64,000 nucleotides of DNA, from contig CADCXD010000011.1 in assembly GCA_902806575.1 (NCBI GenBank), positions 1,054,001-1,118,000 on the forward strand, in the 5' to 3' direction. Below, piece after piece: positions 21,127 to 34,020 of the stretch (the first letter of the stretch is position 1; each line of letters opens with the position of its first letter). The translations under genes were made by a program, and so were the position numbers. Under the pieces are notes generated by a model. It saw nothing but the letters and a program-made list of their open reading frames with translations, was not told the DNA's origin and did no database searches. The stretch is from Jackrogersella multiformis (taxonomy: Eukaryota; Ascomycota; Sordariomycetes; Xylariales; Hypoxylaceae).

Positions 21127-24100
21127 TGTGAGAGTCGCCAGACTACCAGGCTATTCTATCGCTCTTTGTTCGTAGCGTATGTGATAGTGTAGTTGTTGTC
21201 GGTGGAGCCTACTACTTATGGGTTCCGAAGATTGTTAACCGCGACTAAGTAAAAGTAAAAGAGAAAGCCGAGATTGAGAGTGAGATGACGGGGGAACTCG
21301 ATGGTTTAAGTAAGACACGGAAGAGATAAAATACTTTGGTAGTCATTAAAAAAAAAAAAATATTAAAGAAATGGGGATTTCTGTCTGGGGGTGGCAGGGG
21401 AGCAGGGGGTAGGAAGGGGGAAGGGGAAGAAAATGGGGGTACGGAGAAATGATAATAGACAGACTAGCTCTATGCAGGGTAGTACTCACCATACCATGTA
21501 TGGCTTATGCAAAACCAGCAATGGGGAAGAAACAGGGAAGGAGACAGGGGAGGATAGGAACAACAGGGGTATTTATGGGTAATTTGTCCCATACTCTTTC
21601 CTTTCTCCGCCTTGTCATCAAATGGGCACGAGCTTGGCTCCTTTGCTTTAGGCAGTCTGGGGTCTCTTTCATCAATTGTATGATCACTGATTGGTACGTT
21701 CCCCGGGGTAAGCTACCCCAGGTAAATTGCATCACCCCAATTAGCTACAAAAGCTACCCAAGATTTGCATGGCATGTTGTTGGATGAAAGCCCTTGTTCC
21801 CCCAACGAGTGTGAATCATTTTGACTAAAAGAGACATACCTACCAGCCTACCTACTAGGTACCTAAAGACTATCTAAATACTACCTACTAGATAGATAGA
21901 GATTATGTGGTCCACGTCGTGAAACCCAACATCTTCAATGTTCCTACGCTGCCTACCTAGGTAGGTACCTACCTGGTATATGTAAGTACGGTACTTAATA
22001 CTTTTTATCTAAGTGTTCCGCTTCACCGGGATCCCGTTCTGTTGTGCAGGGCATTTGGATCAGGTGGCTTGGACGCTAAAAATTAGGATTCGGCATTCTA
22101 GAAGGAGAAAGTGATCGCTTAGCTGCGGACGCTGGCTACCTTTACTGGTAAGCGGGCCGGTACATAAAAGCTGAAGCTAATGTACACAGGGAGGAGCTAT
22201 GGTGTTGGACAAGACCCGGACGAATGGTTTGAATTTTCGCAAGCGTGGTTTGCTGCTTATTCGAAAAACTTTATACCTTACCCCTTATCCCTACTAGGGT
22301 CTATCTGGCGTCTCTTCCCTGCCGCGCCGGGGAAAAGGGACGATGTTCCAGGTCATTTATATTTATAAAAAAAAATAAAAAAATGAGAACCTAATCCGTT
22401 TGATCCGTCGAGATTCGAGAGGAGGCTCTTGGCTTTATAACTCCTAGAATAGTTCGAAAACAACACCTAGGTATCTCCAAATCTATGATTCTAGTGAGAC
22501 CAATTGATATGTGTTATTTACCTATTTAGGTATTGACCAGGAAAATTGTACAGCAGAGATAGGGGCTGTGAGGTTAGCTTCTACTAAACACATCTAATAC
22601 GAGTCAAACACGTTTTGTATCGAGTAAGCGAACGATATTCGATTTCTGACCAGATGGAAAAGGAGGGACAGTGCAACATAATGCAATCCAATGAGGTAGC
22701 ACTACTTACCATTATACCTATCGGTAGACAGCTAGGTACCAGGCTACTAGTATTTGGGAGAGAGGAGCCGCATACCTCCAAGTACGTTACTTTGGACTTT
22801 GGAGTTGAGATTGATTGCATGACATAAGTTATATAAGCGCTCATATATAAAGGAAAGTAACTAAAGGAGAAAATATACTCAGGCAAACGATACTGATTGC
22901 GAAAGCTCTTGCTGTTGTATGTAACCGTGATTGTGTGATATTGGCTGAGCTGGATAGATAGGTATCCATTCAGATATATTTCTCTACTACCAACGAAGCT
23001 GGCGGGTTGCGGACGTATGCTTACACGTACAGCATTATTCCCGTTTTGTCTTATAGCTTGTTGGACCTAGCTAGCACATGCATATTCGATATAGCCTACG
23101 ATTGGCTATATTATCCCTAAGTCAGCACTATCACACCCAAATATACCTGTCTAAATTCAGAACAATATATCGAGTGTTCCGGTAACATGTGCAATTTGAA
23201 TGTTCAAATTAGTTTATGTCTTTTCGGATTTTGCTGATGTGATAATGGCGTCGTACTTTCGGTGTTAAAAAGGCCACCGAGGCACCGACATTCATATTCG
23301 CGATAGGTATAACTCTTAAGTCTTGTCTCCTATGCGCTTTGTCCCTATACTCACTTTGATATACTAATGGCGTCTTAAACCGGTGGACGCTATAATCCCG
23401 CTACTACTATTTTGGGTATTTAGGCCCTCGACGATCTGACCCTGTTATTTTGATCCAGATGTTGAAGTCACTAAAGATAATTATTTTCGGGTGTGGGGAG
23501 CGTAGGAATTGGAGCCTGGACAACTACTACGTATGTACCTACCCAGGTACCTAGGTAGATAGAGCTGGCATCGTACGGTGTACTATTTTCTACCAATGCC
23601 TAAACTTGGCTTCGCTGTCCCCCACAAGAGCGGGGGAAGCCAAACCTTTCCCCTCATTCTTCTCCTTTCCCCATCATGATCTCCAAGATCCAAGACCTTA
23701 CTTGGCCAACCAAGACACAAGCCATTCCCAATAGTGTCTTCTCACCGCCCTAGTGTGGTTTATCACCTGATTAATAAGGCTCTTCCCTTCGAGCGGTTTA
23801 CGTATGTTAAATCTAAAAAGGATACCAAGATCGTCTAGGCTTCACCTAATTATCTGAGTACCGTAACCTGGCGTTTCCATCATGGAGACTTGGACGCCAT
23901 GAAGCTTGGCCCTTGCTTGGCTGGTCGTTACCCCGGATTGCATCGAGGTACCCCACAATCCCACGGAGCTGAGGAAGCTGAGGAAAACATGGCATTAAAT
24001 GCCTAGACTAGGTACCTATTTATTCCTCTTACCGAAGCTACCGCTTATTTTCCGAGTTGTTGGAAAAAACCCAATGGGTTAAGAGAAGAACGAGTTAAGA

Positions 24101-25966
24101 TTAGAAAAAGAATGTCATTCTAGGGGTATTGCAGAGTAACATCTGGAGAAACTCCAAATTTCCAAGGTTATTCCCCCTGGTTTAATCTGTTCAATACCTA
24201 CACTACCTAGGTACCTATCGATCTCGAGTAGATTCGATCCATAGCAGGGCATGATTAGATCTACAACCTCAAACCAGAACATGGCAAGGAAGAAGTGCGA
24301 ACAATCATTATTACCAAATCTCACTGTGTTCTCCAGTCTTTACCTGGGCACGTTATGAACATCTTAAGCTTCTTTATATACTATATAGTATACTTTTCTT
24401 CGTAAAGCATCTATCTAATTCTTGATAATTAGTTATGTTGGAGATAACTCTTTACTCTAGCCCCCTGCTTGTAATGTTGACATACCAATATTCTTAGGTA
24501 GTTTGCGAGAGAGACGGCAACATCTGAGAATTCCGTATCTGGCCAGGGATTGATAATCATCATCTTGACCCAGATCATCTCCTAATGAGCAAACAAGCCA
24601 AGTATCAATCGGATTCTCTTGAACGATATGATTTGTATGCATATGACATCTCCAACGGGGAGTCGTTCTTCGAAGTCCACGTGGCTTAAGCCTCACCTCG
24701 CGAGACGATAGGACTAGTGAAGAGGAAACAAGTACAGGCATGTACATAGCAACCCGATACCAGAAGCAGGAACCTCATCATCGGGTCTCCTGGACCCAAT
24801 CGTGTATGCAGGTTCCCATCGCTGGAAACCCGCAGCCAGTGTTACAGCATTAGTGATCTGCAAGGCATAAGGGGATTGCGGCCCTATGATGGTCCTATTG
24901 GTAACGGACGAGACATGCCTCGAGGAACAGACGTGAGAGCCAGTGTAGTTTGTGTCAACCCCTAGCGTGGTATGTATGTTAAGGAAATCCTCTTGGTATT
25001 TATCCGATCATATCGCTACGAGCCATCCTAGCACCTCCAATACCTTCACGTCTTAGGATTCAGGCTTTGCGCATTTACCCGACCTTCCCATGAGATTCCC
25101 AGGAATCGAATAATAATAGTTCGTACAGCCCTAAATCGTAATGACTACTGGCCGCGTAGCTAGGTAACCAAACTTAGTTATCTTGAGCTTCTTCACTACG
25201 AAGCTTCTTTTTGAACTGTCCATTTCATCATATAAGGTAGGTATACTAGGTATGTGGCCGCACAAACCATAGGGGTTATTGGAGCAGCCAGATATCTTGT
25301 ATTTCAACCTGGAAGGGAGATAAGAGCAAGCCATAACCCCTGCTTGCTTGAAAGTCTGCCGTATCGTCATTTAAGTATTTTGGTCTAGACGGTTCTAACT
25401 ACCATTGCGTATTGGAGAATGAAATATGTTGCCGATCCAACCGAGCATTACCATTCTCGCGGGTCAGAATAGCACCCATGCGCATAATTCATCAGTCTAA
25501 TGAGCTTGTTTGATCTGTAACTGCAATATTTTAGCTGGTACCAAGGAACTTAAATTCGATGGAGATATGACCTTCGCCGACGTATCCAATACCTATTACT
25601 TAGAATGACCCGTAGAATCTATATCTTCTCATAGCTGTATCAATATCAATTAATTAATTATACTACTGTCACCTTCCATTACTCGACACACTCCAACGAG
25701 TCGGGTAGCTGTTTAGCCGACATGTCGCATTATCTGGAAGAGAGAGAGAGTTAGAGGATATATATTAGTTGAAACATCTACCTCATCAAATAGATGAACA
25801 TAGGAATTGATTCTTGTTCCACTAGTGAAGTAACCACTCATGGATAGAAATGCGAACAATGCCACACCCGAAAGATTTATCGAAATCCCGGAAATCTTGA
25901 TCTTCCTAGTTCGAGGATCATTAACGTACCTATCTAAACAGGAGAAAAACCCTGTCGCGTATTGCT
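21127..25966. other. 4.8-kb gene-poor intergenic region
   Basis: No coding region can be supported on either strand. Frames are short and have no recognisable domains. The start contains poly-A and purine-rich tracts (21348-21440). TACCTAGGTA-type palindromes occur near 21836-21980, 23530-23565 and 24205-24220. A minus-strand ATG near 24782 opens a hydrophobic, signal-like stretch of about 30 residues, but it ends quickly and was not called. Confidence 0.5.
21836..21980. repeat. Cluster of TACCTAGGTA-type palindromes
   Basis: Successive units such as CCTACCTACTAGGTACCTA and GCCTACCTAGGTAGGTAC overlap to form nested palindromes. Similar clusters recur in almost every spacer of the window and in no long coding exon. 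Confidence 0.75.
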
Positions 25967-26991
25967 TCAATCCATGGAGACGTCCTCCTGGTATCCTTCA
26001 CCCCCCCCGGGCTCATTCATATCTGGCATCCAGCCCCTTGGTCGCTCGTTTCCCCGTACCGTGATACCGTACCCGAGCCTCTCTACCTTCCGCACCTGCT
26101 CGATCATGATACTTAGCTTCTTAGCGTAGGTGCCTGGCTTCCCGCCGAGGGGCGGGCAGATCTGCAAGACGGAGCTCACTTCCTGCATGTCGTTAAGAAT
26201 CGTCCGGTTGTCTGAGTCTTCTGTACCTACTCCCGGCATGCTCCCGCTTAGCGCGGTGGCGGCGGTTGCAAAGCGCATTATCTCGCCGGTGAGATCGAAT
26301 ATGCCGAATACGTAGTCTGAGGGTGTTAAAGTTATGTTGGCCGGGAGTGCCTCTTGCGCCTCGGCGTAAGTGATGAGCTTCTGGTGCTGGAGGTAGTGGG
26401 AAAATGAGATAGCCTCGACGAACTCCTCCAGGCAAATCAGCGGGTAGCGGTACCGATTCGTCCCAACCGCATCCTGCTCTATTGTAGCTAGGAGTCCTGC
26501 TATCTCCTTCAGTCGATCCTCGACGTCCGCCTGGATACGAGCAGGGAGCGGCTGGTTAAGCTTGCGGACGCTAGAGAGTACATATGAGCTACATTCTCCA
26601 GGCGAATAACCTACCTAGGATATATATGGTAGGGAGAGGGGAGAGAAAAGAGAGAGTGAGAAAGAGTAAAGACACAAATTTACCGCTGTAATGAGAAGAT
26701 ACTGTTGCACTGTTAGTACCAAAAGTAAATCAAACGAGACAATCATGGAATATAAAATTGACCTCACATTTTCTTGCTTAGCGCCGTGACATCTCGGGAA
26801 ACCTTTCCGATCCTCATGCGGCGGTCATGGTGCTCATCTAGCTCATCTCGGAAGGATTCGAACATGGAAGTGTAAGCGTTGCGAGGCAGATCTTTTACAG
26901 TCTTGTTATCCATCCCCTTCTCTTTGCCTTGGTAATCTCTCTTGACGCCCATGTTATGACTTCGGGTTTGGGTGACAACTACTTCAGGCAT
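25967..26991 (-). CDS. Translin-associated factor X (TRAX) homologue
   Basis: Minus strand, exons 26768-26991, 26684-26701 (18 nt) and 25967-26570 (281 aa). The N-terminal part has MFESFRDELDEHHDRRMRI, then SRDVTALSKKIIFSLQRVRK, which is completed only if the 18-nt micro-exon is included. The last exon gives LICLEEFVEAISFSHYL and SDYVFGIFDLTGEIMRFA, the conserved translin-fold helices with acidic residues that in TRAX form the RNase site of the C3PO complex. Family knowledge: TRAX partners translin in small-RNA or tRNA-fragment processing. The C terminus ends in an acidic, glycine-rich tail. The start could also be the in-frame ATG at 26952. No translin gene is in the window. Confidence 0.9.
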
Positions 26992-27565
26992 ATCTGAAGT
27001 TGTGACGATGATAGATTCAACGTATTAATTATTCTCCAATGGGCGATTGAGATGATTGGCATGATTTTAGGTATAACCACGGGACAATCTCACCAGCTGG
27101 CAGTGGATCAGTCAGCATCTGGCAGCGTCTGGTAGCGTCCCTAGATATTTAACCGAAGAGATGCCGGTATTCATAACAACACGTGCCGTGAATCTTATTT
27201 ACCTACCTACATAAGGTAGGTAGGTACCTAAGGTATATATACAACTACGGTACATACATGTAGTTGGTTGTTATAACTATCATATACTTCGTCATCGTAA
27301 AAGTTCAACTTGCGTTAATGTATTATTAAATTTCCGATCTCAATGGTGCATACGGGCCATGTTTGCATTTAGTGTGCATTTGATGGGTGTTTGAGGCTTG
27401 TATCGTAAAGTAGTCAGTCCTTGGACAGTGTCAAGCAACACTCATCTCAGCCTCTCGAGTGCCGGTCACTTATCTTCCGGCCATCCAGGCCCAAGTTGGG
27501 AATCTTTCGCGGGGGAAACCAAACCACATTAGAAAGAATTCCGGCAGCGGCTCTAAGTCGAGACA
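26992..27565. promoter_or_regulatory. Divergent promoter region between TRAX and GPI14
   Basis: This 574-bp spacer separates two divergent genes. It holds a palindromic cluster (CCTACCTACATAAGGTAGGTAG near 27199-27232) and no recognisable ORF. Confidence 0.45.
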
Positions 27566-28985
27566 ATGGCATCTCAACTCACATCTCTCATCTCGCGGCC
27601 CGTCCCGCTCTTCGTGGCGGCGACCATCCTGCGCGCCGCCATGCTCCTATACGGGCTATGGCAGGACGCAAACTCGCCGCTCAAGTATACTGACATCGAC
27701 TACCTGGTATTCACGGACGCCGCGCGGTTTACCTTCTCGTCCGCGTCCGCTTCTGCGTCGCCCTACACGCGCGAGACCTACCGGTACACGCCCCTGCTGG
27801 CCTGGCTCCTGTACCCGACCGCCTGGCCGGGGACCTTCTGGTTCTCCTTCGGCAAGGCGCTGTTCGCCGCCGCCGACCTGCTGGCCGGCTACCTGGCCAT
27901 CCTCGTCCTGCGGGGGCCGCACGTGCGCATGCCCGCGGACCGCGCGTGCAGGTACGCGAGCATCTGGTTGTTGAACCCCATGGTGGCCACGATCAGTACG
28001 AGGGGCAGCTCCGAGGGACTGCTCGACGTGCTGGTCATGGCGTTGTTATGGGCGGCGCTGGAGAAGAGGGTTGCGCTCGCGGGCGTGCTGCTGGGGCTAA
28101 GTGTCCACTTCAAGATTTACCCTTTCATCTATGCACCTGCGATCGTTTGGTGGATGGACGCGCAGCGGATGGGCCGGAAAACAGGAGGGGAGGGCCGGAA
28201 AGAGAAGGGGAGTCAGGGTGCGGATCAAGCGACAACGCACATGTTAGGCAAGGTCGTGGCATTCGTCACACCAGAACGAATCACGCTTGCACTCGTTAGC
28301 CTGGCCACGTTTCTAGGCCTAAACTTCGCTATGTACGCCCTCTACGGGACGCCGTTCCTCACGCACACCTTCCTCCACCACGTGACACGGATCGACCATC
28401 GCCATAACTTCAGCCCGTACAACACCTTGTTATACCTTACCTCGGCGCACCCAAGCACCGCGCCGCTCAAGGTCGAGTCCGTAGCGTTTGTGCCGCAGCT
28501 GCTATTATCGACAATCCTTATTCCCGTGGTCGGGGCCAAAAGGGATTTGCCGACTACCATGTTGGCGCAGACCTTTGCATTCGTGACATTTAACAAGGTC
28601 TGCACAAGCCAGGTATGATATCGCTCTCTTATCCTTCTACCGCGACGCACCACGTCTCCCCAGCCTAAACATGCTGGACGAACCTCCTTATCTAATAATA
28701 TTCAAACAGTACTTCCTCTGGTACATGGTCTTCCTGCCCTTATACCTGCCCAACTCCTCGCTGCTCCGCTCCCCACGCCTCGGCCTGTCAGCCCTCGCCC
28801 TCTGGGTGGCGACGCAGGGGCTATGGCTGCAGCAGGCCTACAAGCTCGAATTTCTCGGCCTGAGCACCTTCGTCCCGGGTCTGTGGGTAGCTTCCCAAGT
28901 TTTTTTCTTAGTCAACTGTTGGATATTGGGTATTATTATCGGCGATCTGGGTAGTAATCTCGAGCACGAGAAAAAGAAGAGTTGA
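27566..28985 (+). CDS. GPI14: GPI mannosyltransferase 1 (PIG-M family)
   Basis: Two exons, 27566-28612 and 28710-28985 (440 aa). The enzyme adds the first alpha-1,4-mannose to the GPI-anchor precursor in the ER lumen, using dolichol-phosphate-mannose. Visible signatures are an N-terminal hydrophobic segment, the luminal acidic motif YTDIDY at about 42-47 (catalytic in this GT50 family), RYTPLLAWLL, SSEGLL, HFKIYP at about 181-186 and, across the splice join, FNKVCTSQYFLWY. Multiple hydrophobic segments match a polytopic ER protein, and length matches the family. A charged insert of about 30 residues after WWMDAQRMGRK is variable in fungi. The donor GTATGA and acceptor AAACAG are good. Confidence 0.95.
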
Positions 28986-29842
28986 AGAAACTGGGGAGAT
29001 ATTTTATAACGAATATATGTGTATACATGTGTATACATGTGTAACGCTTTCTAATTAGTTGGTGTTGTAATGGTAGTAGGAAAGATGTTGTAATTATATG
29101 AACAACTCGGCTAAGAGGGAACGCCGTTGTAGGAATACTGTAAGGCTAGGTAGGTAGGTATCTAGGTAGGTAATGACACTGAAAGCAGAGGCAAGACCTA
29201 GGCACATAATCGATTGGGTCTACCTGAAACGTAATATATACATATTTTGCCGCTCTTTTATGATGCAGAAATAGAGAACAGCGTTCAGAACTTGCAAATC
29301 TAATATGGGTGCCTAGTTACTAGGCGTTGTGAAAGGGTTGTTTTGTCACACCAATTACTAGCACAGGAGTTGAAGGAGCCGCGAAAGCTGGTAAGCTCAC
29401 CGCAGCTGCATGCAATAGTGGTTTCACTCTCCTACGACTTCATGTTACACCTTTAGTCATATAGTAGACATTCATTACGGTATTAGAGACAAGAAGAGGC
29501 TCGAGACGCCGGTCGATAAAATAAAAAAAAACTGCAGTGGGTATTATTCGCCTCCTGAGAGTCAATCCTGGTCTTTCTCTCCTAAAGACCAACCAGCAAG
29601 TCAGAAGCCCCTTTCCATGCTATCTATTAGCAATGAGAATTGCATGCCTTGCAAAAGCCTTTCGCTTCCAGTTTCCGTATGAACTCCGCATAAACGAACC
29701 TTTTTAAAACACTGATTACCACCTCCCTTGCGCCGAAGACAAATGGCCATGGTATACCTCGATGGGCAATGCAAATAGAGAAGAAAAACCCTCCCGCCGC
29801 CTCTGTCGTATCGTTTAGTTATGGGAGATATGATGTCGAGGT
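28986..29842. other. Convergent intergenic region
   Basis: It lies between the 3' ends of GPI14 and the F-box gene. It contains a GTATACATGT tandem near 29020-29042, a GGTAGGTAGGTATCTAGGTAGG cluster near 29148-29170 and no supported gene. Confidence 0.5.
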
Positions 29843-31757
29843 TCAAATAACTGTGATGCCGCCGGAGAGCATGGCATAGTTGGCCAATTTAAGGGACAAC
29901 ACCCTTGATTTTGGGAAGTCAGGGTTAATAACCAACCGACCTTCCTTGTTATAGCCGACCTCGCCGAAGCTATCCACCATTTCCTCGAAACAAATATCGG
30001 GACGGACATTGTTAATCTCCGCCACGATCTCGTCACTCCAAACACCGGAGCACCAGCCGTCCCTGATCATAAAGTAAGGATTAAGAGGCGGGACAGGCGA
30101 GTCTAATAAAAATCTGTCAGCATGATAGGTTCAGAGAGTAGATATAAAAGCGAAGGAAGTACGCACCAAGATCAACGTATCGGATCCGTAGCAGTTCCAC
30201 TGACTTGAGGCGATCCAAGGCTCGGATACCACCTAGCACTAGTTGCTCGAAGGCGGCAATAAAATTCATGTCGGTGATGCCCGAACCTGACTCGTTCCAT
30301 TGGGGATTCTGCCGGCAACAATTCTTGACGGTGAGGTCGATGGTCTTAAGCCGAGTGGTGCGAGGGTTTGAATGTTTCGCAAGCACGTCGAAGAAACCAT
30401 GGCAGACACGGCCGGTATAAGAAAGGTGTTCGAGATTACATGCAGCTTTTGCCATCTTCTCACACCAATGAAGTTGTTCGCAGACCTTTTGATAGTAAGG
30501 CGGACAGGATGTCTCTCTGCGGTAGTCACACTCAAGGCAGAGATTGAGGCAAGTGATTTTTGGATCGAGACACTCGAGCGTGCTCGCCATACTAAGATAG
30601 CTCTTAGACTTGGGTTTAGCATAAGTGCCATGCCACTCCTCCAGATTCGGCAGCGCGCGCGAAATAACCTCCCAATCCTTTGGCTGCCGAATTATGTTCC
30701 ACTGTCCCTTAACGATCAATGTCCGAATCGATGAGATTTCGGGCAAGTCTCGAGTGACCCATGTAGGACTAGCGAAGTTGAATTTTACCCTCGGAGCCTT
30801 CTTCCTCTCCCCGCCCTCGAGTGTCATAACCCGTGCCTCGGGAAACTGCATGCCCACAAGATAAAACACCTCCTCCAGAGTCGAATTGTCAGTTGGTAGC
30901 GCATATGTCGCGCTAGCAATACCCTCGGGGGAGACGGTCGGCAGCGCAAGCGAGGTGTCTCCTGGGACGGTGGAGTGGAACTTGGGTTGGAAGACTGGGA
31001 ACCAAATCTCGATATGCTTCACGTACGTTCGGAGGTGAGGATGGCCCACGAAGAAAGCCATGACGTCGTTACTGCAATGTACTGTTGCCTTTAACTTGAT
31101 ATGTCGATAAAGCCGTTGTTGGATCAGGTCCCTCCATAGAGGACAGACCAGGGCCAATATAGATAATTCCTTCCTCCTCGAATGCCGCAATGCAGTGCTC
31201 CAACTTCGGGCATTCACACTCGGTATGTTGAGAGAACTCGGGGATGTTGTGGAGACTCGGTACCCAAAAAGGTGGTCTAGAATACATTCATGGATTTCGG
31301 CCGGTAGCTGAGCCAAGGTCAGGACCGGGTTTTGTTCGACAACTGCCGGCGTAGAGACTGGGCTCGTGACCATACAATCTTCGGATCCGAAGCAATCCGG
31401 TTGACAGGTTAAACAGCGGATGTCGGTTTGGCCCTGCTGGGCATTGGGAAACGGGGTGCTGCTAGGGCGGGTCGGGGGTACGAAGTCATTTGGCTTATTG
31501 GACTGCTCGAGAGGTGGACTTGTCGGTCCAGGCGTGACGGGTGTAGATGATGTGGTCATGATGGCGGCTAACTCGACGGTGGCATTGCCCTCGTCCTCGT
31601 CGTCATCCCCATCCTTATCCCGGTCGATCGACATCTCTCTTTGCAAGTAGGGTTCTCTTGGGAGGTGGAGGCTCTGAGAATGGGCGTCGAAAGAATGGCT
31701 AACACCCGTGTCCCCATTATGAAAAGCGGTAGACTCTCTGGTACCCAACATAATCAT
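29843..31757 (-). CDS. F-box-like domain protein of unknown target
   Basis: Two exons on the minus strand, 30167-31757 and 29843-30102 (616 aa). The first 145 residues are disordered, with an acidic run and a Cys-rich patch (CLTCQPDCFGSEDC, about 115-128). An F-box-like helix LAQLPAEIHECILDHLFG follows at about 148-165, and the second half ELSILALVCPLWRDLIQQ is displaced by a 25-residue insert. The rest looks like a leucine-containing repeat/beta-helix region with NLEEWHGTY and LEHLSYTGR. The second exon, joined through DLDSPVPPLNPYFM, ends in a WSDEIV-containing tail. F-box proteins recruit substrates to SCF ubiquitin ligases; no substrate can be inferred. The acceptor closest to the donor would give an in-frame stop, so the second TTAG was chosen. 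Confidence 0.75.
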
Positions 31758-32325
31758 CTTAACGTCCGAATCAGGTCCAATATACTAGGATATAGGAATG
31801 TTCATGACATATAGTATATGTCGAAGAACCACCAAATAACTAGAAATCGGCCTTGGGATTCGAGACCCAGCAGTAAGATGTGGGGAGAGCGCCGTCGAAG
31901 TAGACAAAGGGTCCAATGTTATAATGTGAAAGTTGGTCTTGAGGTGGTGGTAGACTAAGGAAAAGGAGTAGGAGTAGTCGATGGAGGATTCAAGTGCTAG
32001 TCGTTCAGTAGACTACCTAGGTTAGGTACCTTAGGTAGGTATCTCTAGATGACCGAACACGAAACCAGGAACCCAGAAACGCGGAATGACTACGATAAGA
32101 ACAAGGCGATGATGGTATTCCCTATATTTTATGGCAGCGGTGGTGACCTAGGAGACTCCCCAGGACAATGAATTCTAGTGGTCGCGTGTCTGTGACGTCG
32201 GGGGTGAAAAAGTCGATATGATTGAAATAGGACGGGGATGATTCGATCTTCAGGGAAAGGAAAATGGAAGATGTCGAGAAATGGGACGGTGGAGCGAGCG
32301 GTATTATGGAATAGCGGTTGGCTTA

Positions 32326-32353
32326 TCTCTCTCTCTCTCTCTCTCTGTGTGTG
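32326..32353. repeat. (CT)n/(GT)n microsatellite
   Basis: A run of CT dinucleotides turns into GTGTGTG at its 3' end, in the upstream region of the F-box gene. Confidence 0.85.
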
Positions 32354-32685
32354 ATGTATGATGCCGCTGAATTGTTCAAATCCGATTTGTTTTGAACTTT
32401 GAGGCTTTCACGAAAGTAGCGACTAGGTTAGCGAAATGACAATTGAGTTAGAAGATTTCGGTATGCAAGAGTCTCGTGACGAGAGTTGTCGAATTTGGGA
32501 TGATGCAAAATTGGGCGTGGAAGTGGACGTGGACATTACATTGTGACATTGTATATTTGCCGGGGGGAGGGGACCCTTTTTTTCTTCTTTTTTAGTGTAA
32601 GTATGTACAATGTAGTACATGCCGGAGGGGCTTATTTGTATGGTGTCGGTAAGTAACTGGTACGAGATAATAGTATTGTACATGC

Positions 32686-34020
32686 CTAAGTACCTACCTA
32701 GGTACTACATAGTATTGATATGAATATATGCGGGCGTATGGATATGCACTAGCGCCTACCCTTAAAATGCATTAATACCTACCTAGATACCGTACCGTAC
32801 CTACCTAGGTACTTAAGGTAGTGTAGGGATTTCATGTACTGCAGTCTGCATGTGTACCTACCTAGGTAGGTACTTCAGCCACACGGATATCTTCATGCAA
32901 CTTAAAAAAAGCCATTGGCTTCGAGCCTTGGACAAATTCTAAGGTTCCAAGGTTCTAATGTAATTCTAAGGCAGTAAGGTCCAACGGTTGCTGTCAGTTC
33001 AAGTAGGTTTGCACAACCACCTCGTGGTATCAACATCTACCTACATACATGTACATAGGTAACCAGGGCTACGTGTACGATGCATATGTATGTATGGATG
33101 TAGGTATGTGCTTCTACCGGTAAATACAGGTATTAGTGTAGGTACCTACTACCTGTCATGTTGGCTCAATCTTGTTGGCGCCTGTTAAACTGTACATAGA
33201 TAGTATTAAGCTTCGAGTGGACTGCCTACATAAGGTAGGTACTTGCAGAAGATCGTCATTCTATGGCTTAAGCCAAATACTCCGGCGTACCTGGGTGGAT
33301 ACCTCCACGTACATACCTACATATGTAGGTAGGTACCTAAGTAACTTATATCGCAATTACCTAGGTACTTGCATGACTTACCTTACATAGGTACTACCTA
33401 TGTGGTTTTTCTTTCCTTTTTGCCGCCTTATGTACCTACTCTGCTCCTTACCTTCTAAGGTTTATTAGGAGGGCTATTCAACGTTAACTTTTTAAATTAC
33501 CTTTCCTACTTACCTACCTAAGGTAATTACGTATTGTTTTCCTAAGGGTATAATATGTAATGTAAGGTTATATTTACCTCTTTGATATGCACTATTAGGT
33601 CAGATCATACCTACTTGATGCGTTATTGTTGTTAAGCACGCATAATACCTACCTGTAGAAAGAGACTATCAGGTTCAAATCTCGGAGCAGGTGGCGGCTT
33701 ACTCTTCTCCTTGTTCAAACTGCCTTTTAACATGCAAATGACTTGCAAGATGGCAGATGCTCATTATATATGTATTCAGTAGTATTAACTGTGGCTCTAC
33801 CTATTGGAAGATCTGTTGAAACATCCATATGGGAAACCATTTAATAGTACGATGTTCCCCTTTATAAGTTACCAGGCAGCTAGCTACCAGGCAGCCAGGT
33901 GCCTAAGGCTGGTAGGTAATAGTATACACTCGTATTGTCTAGGTACCTAGGTATTCATTAAATATGTTGTTTCACTTGAATTAAACTACCTACCTAAGTA
34001 GGTTAAGTACCTACCGAAAC
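32686..34020. repeat. Dense field of TACCTAGGTA-type palindromes
   Basis: More than a dozen units are scattered here, for example ACCTACCTAGGTAC at 32693-32706, CCTACCTAGGTACTTAAGG near 32800, CCTACCTAGGTAGGTAC near 32858-32873, CATACCTACATATGTAGGT near 33313 and CCTACCTAAGTAGGTTAAG near 33988. They combine the cores CCTAGG and GGTACC and many can form hairpins. No coding frame crosses them. Confidence 0.75.

Noticed and set aside
24457..24782. Possible small secreted protein on the minus strand
   Set aside because: A hydrophobic start near 24782 is attractive, but every joining tried ends quickly and no cysteine-rich mature part appears.
33660..33700. tRNA-like T arm (GGTTCAAATCTCGG)
   Set aside because: The stem does not pair and no acceptor, D or anticodon arms can be laid out around it.
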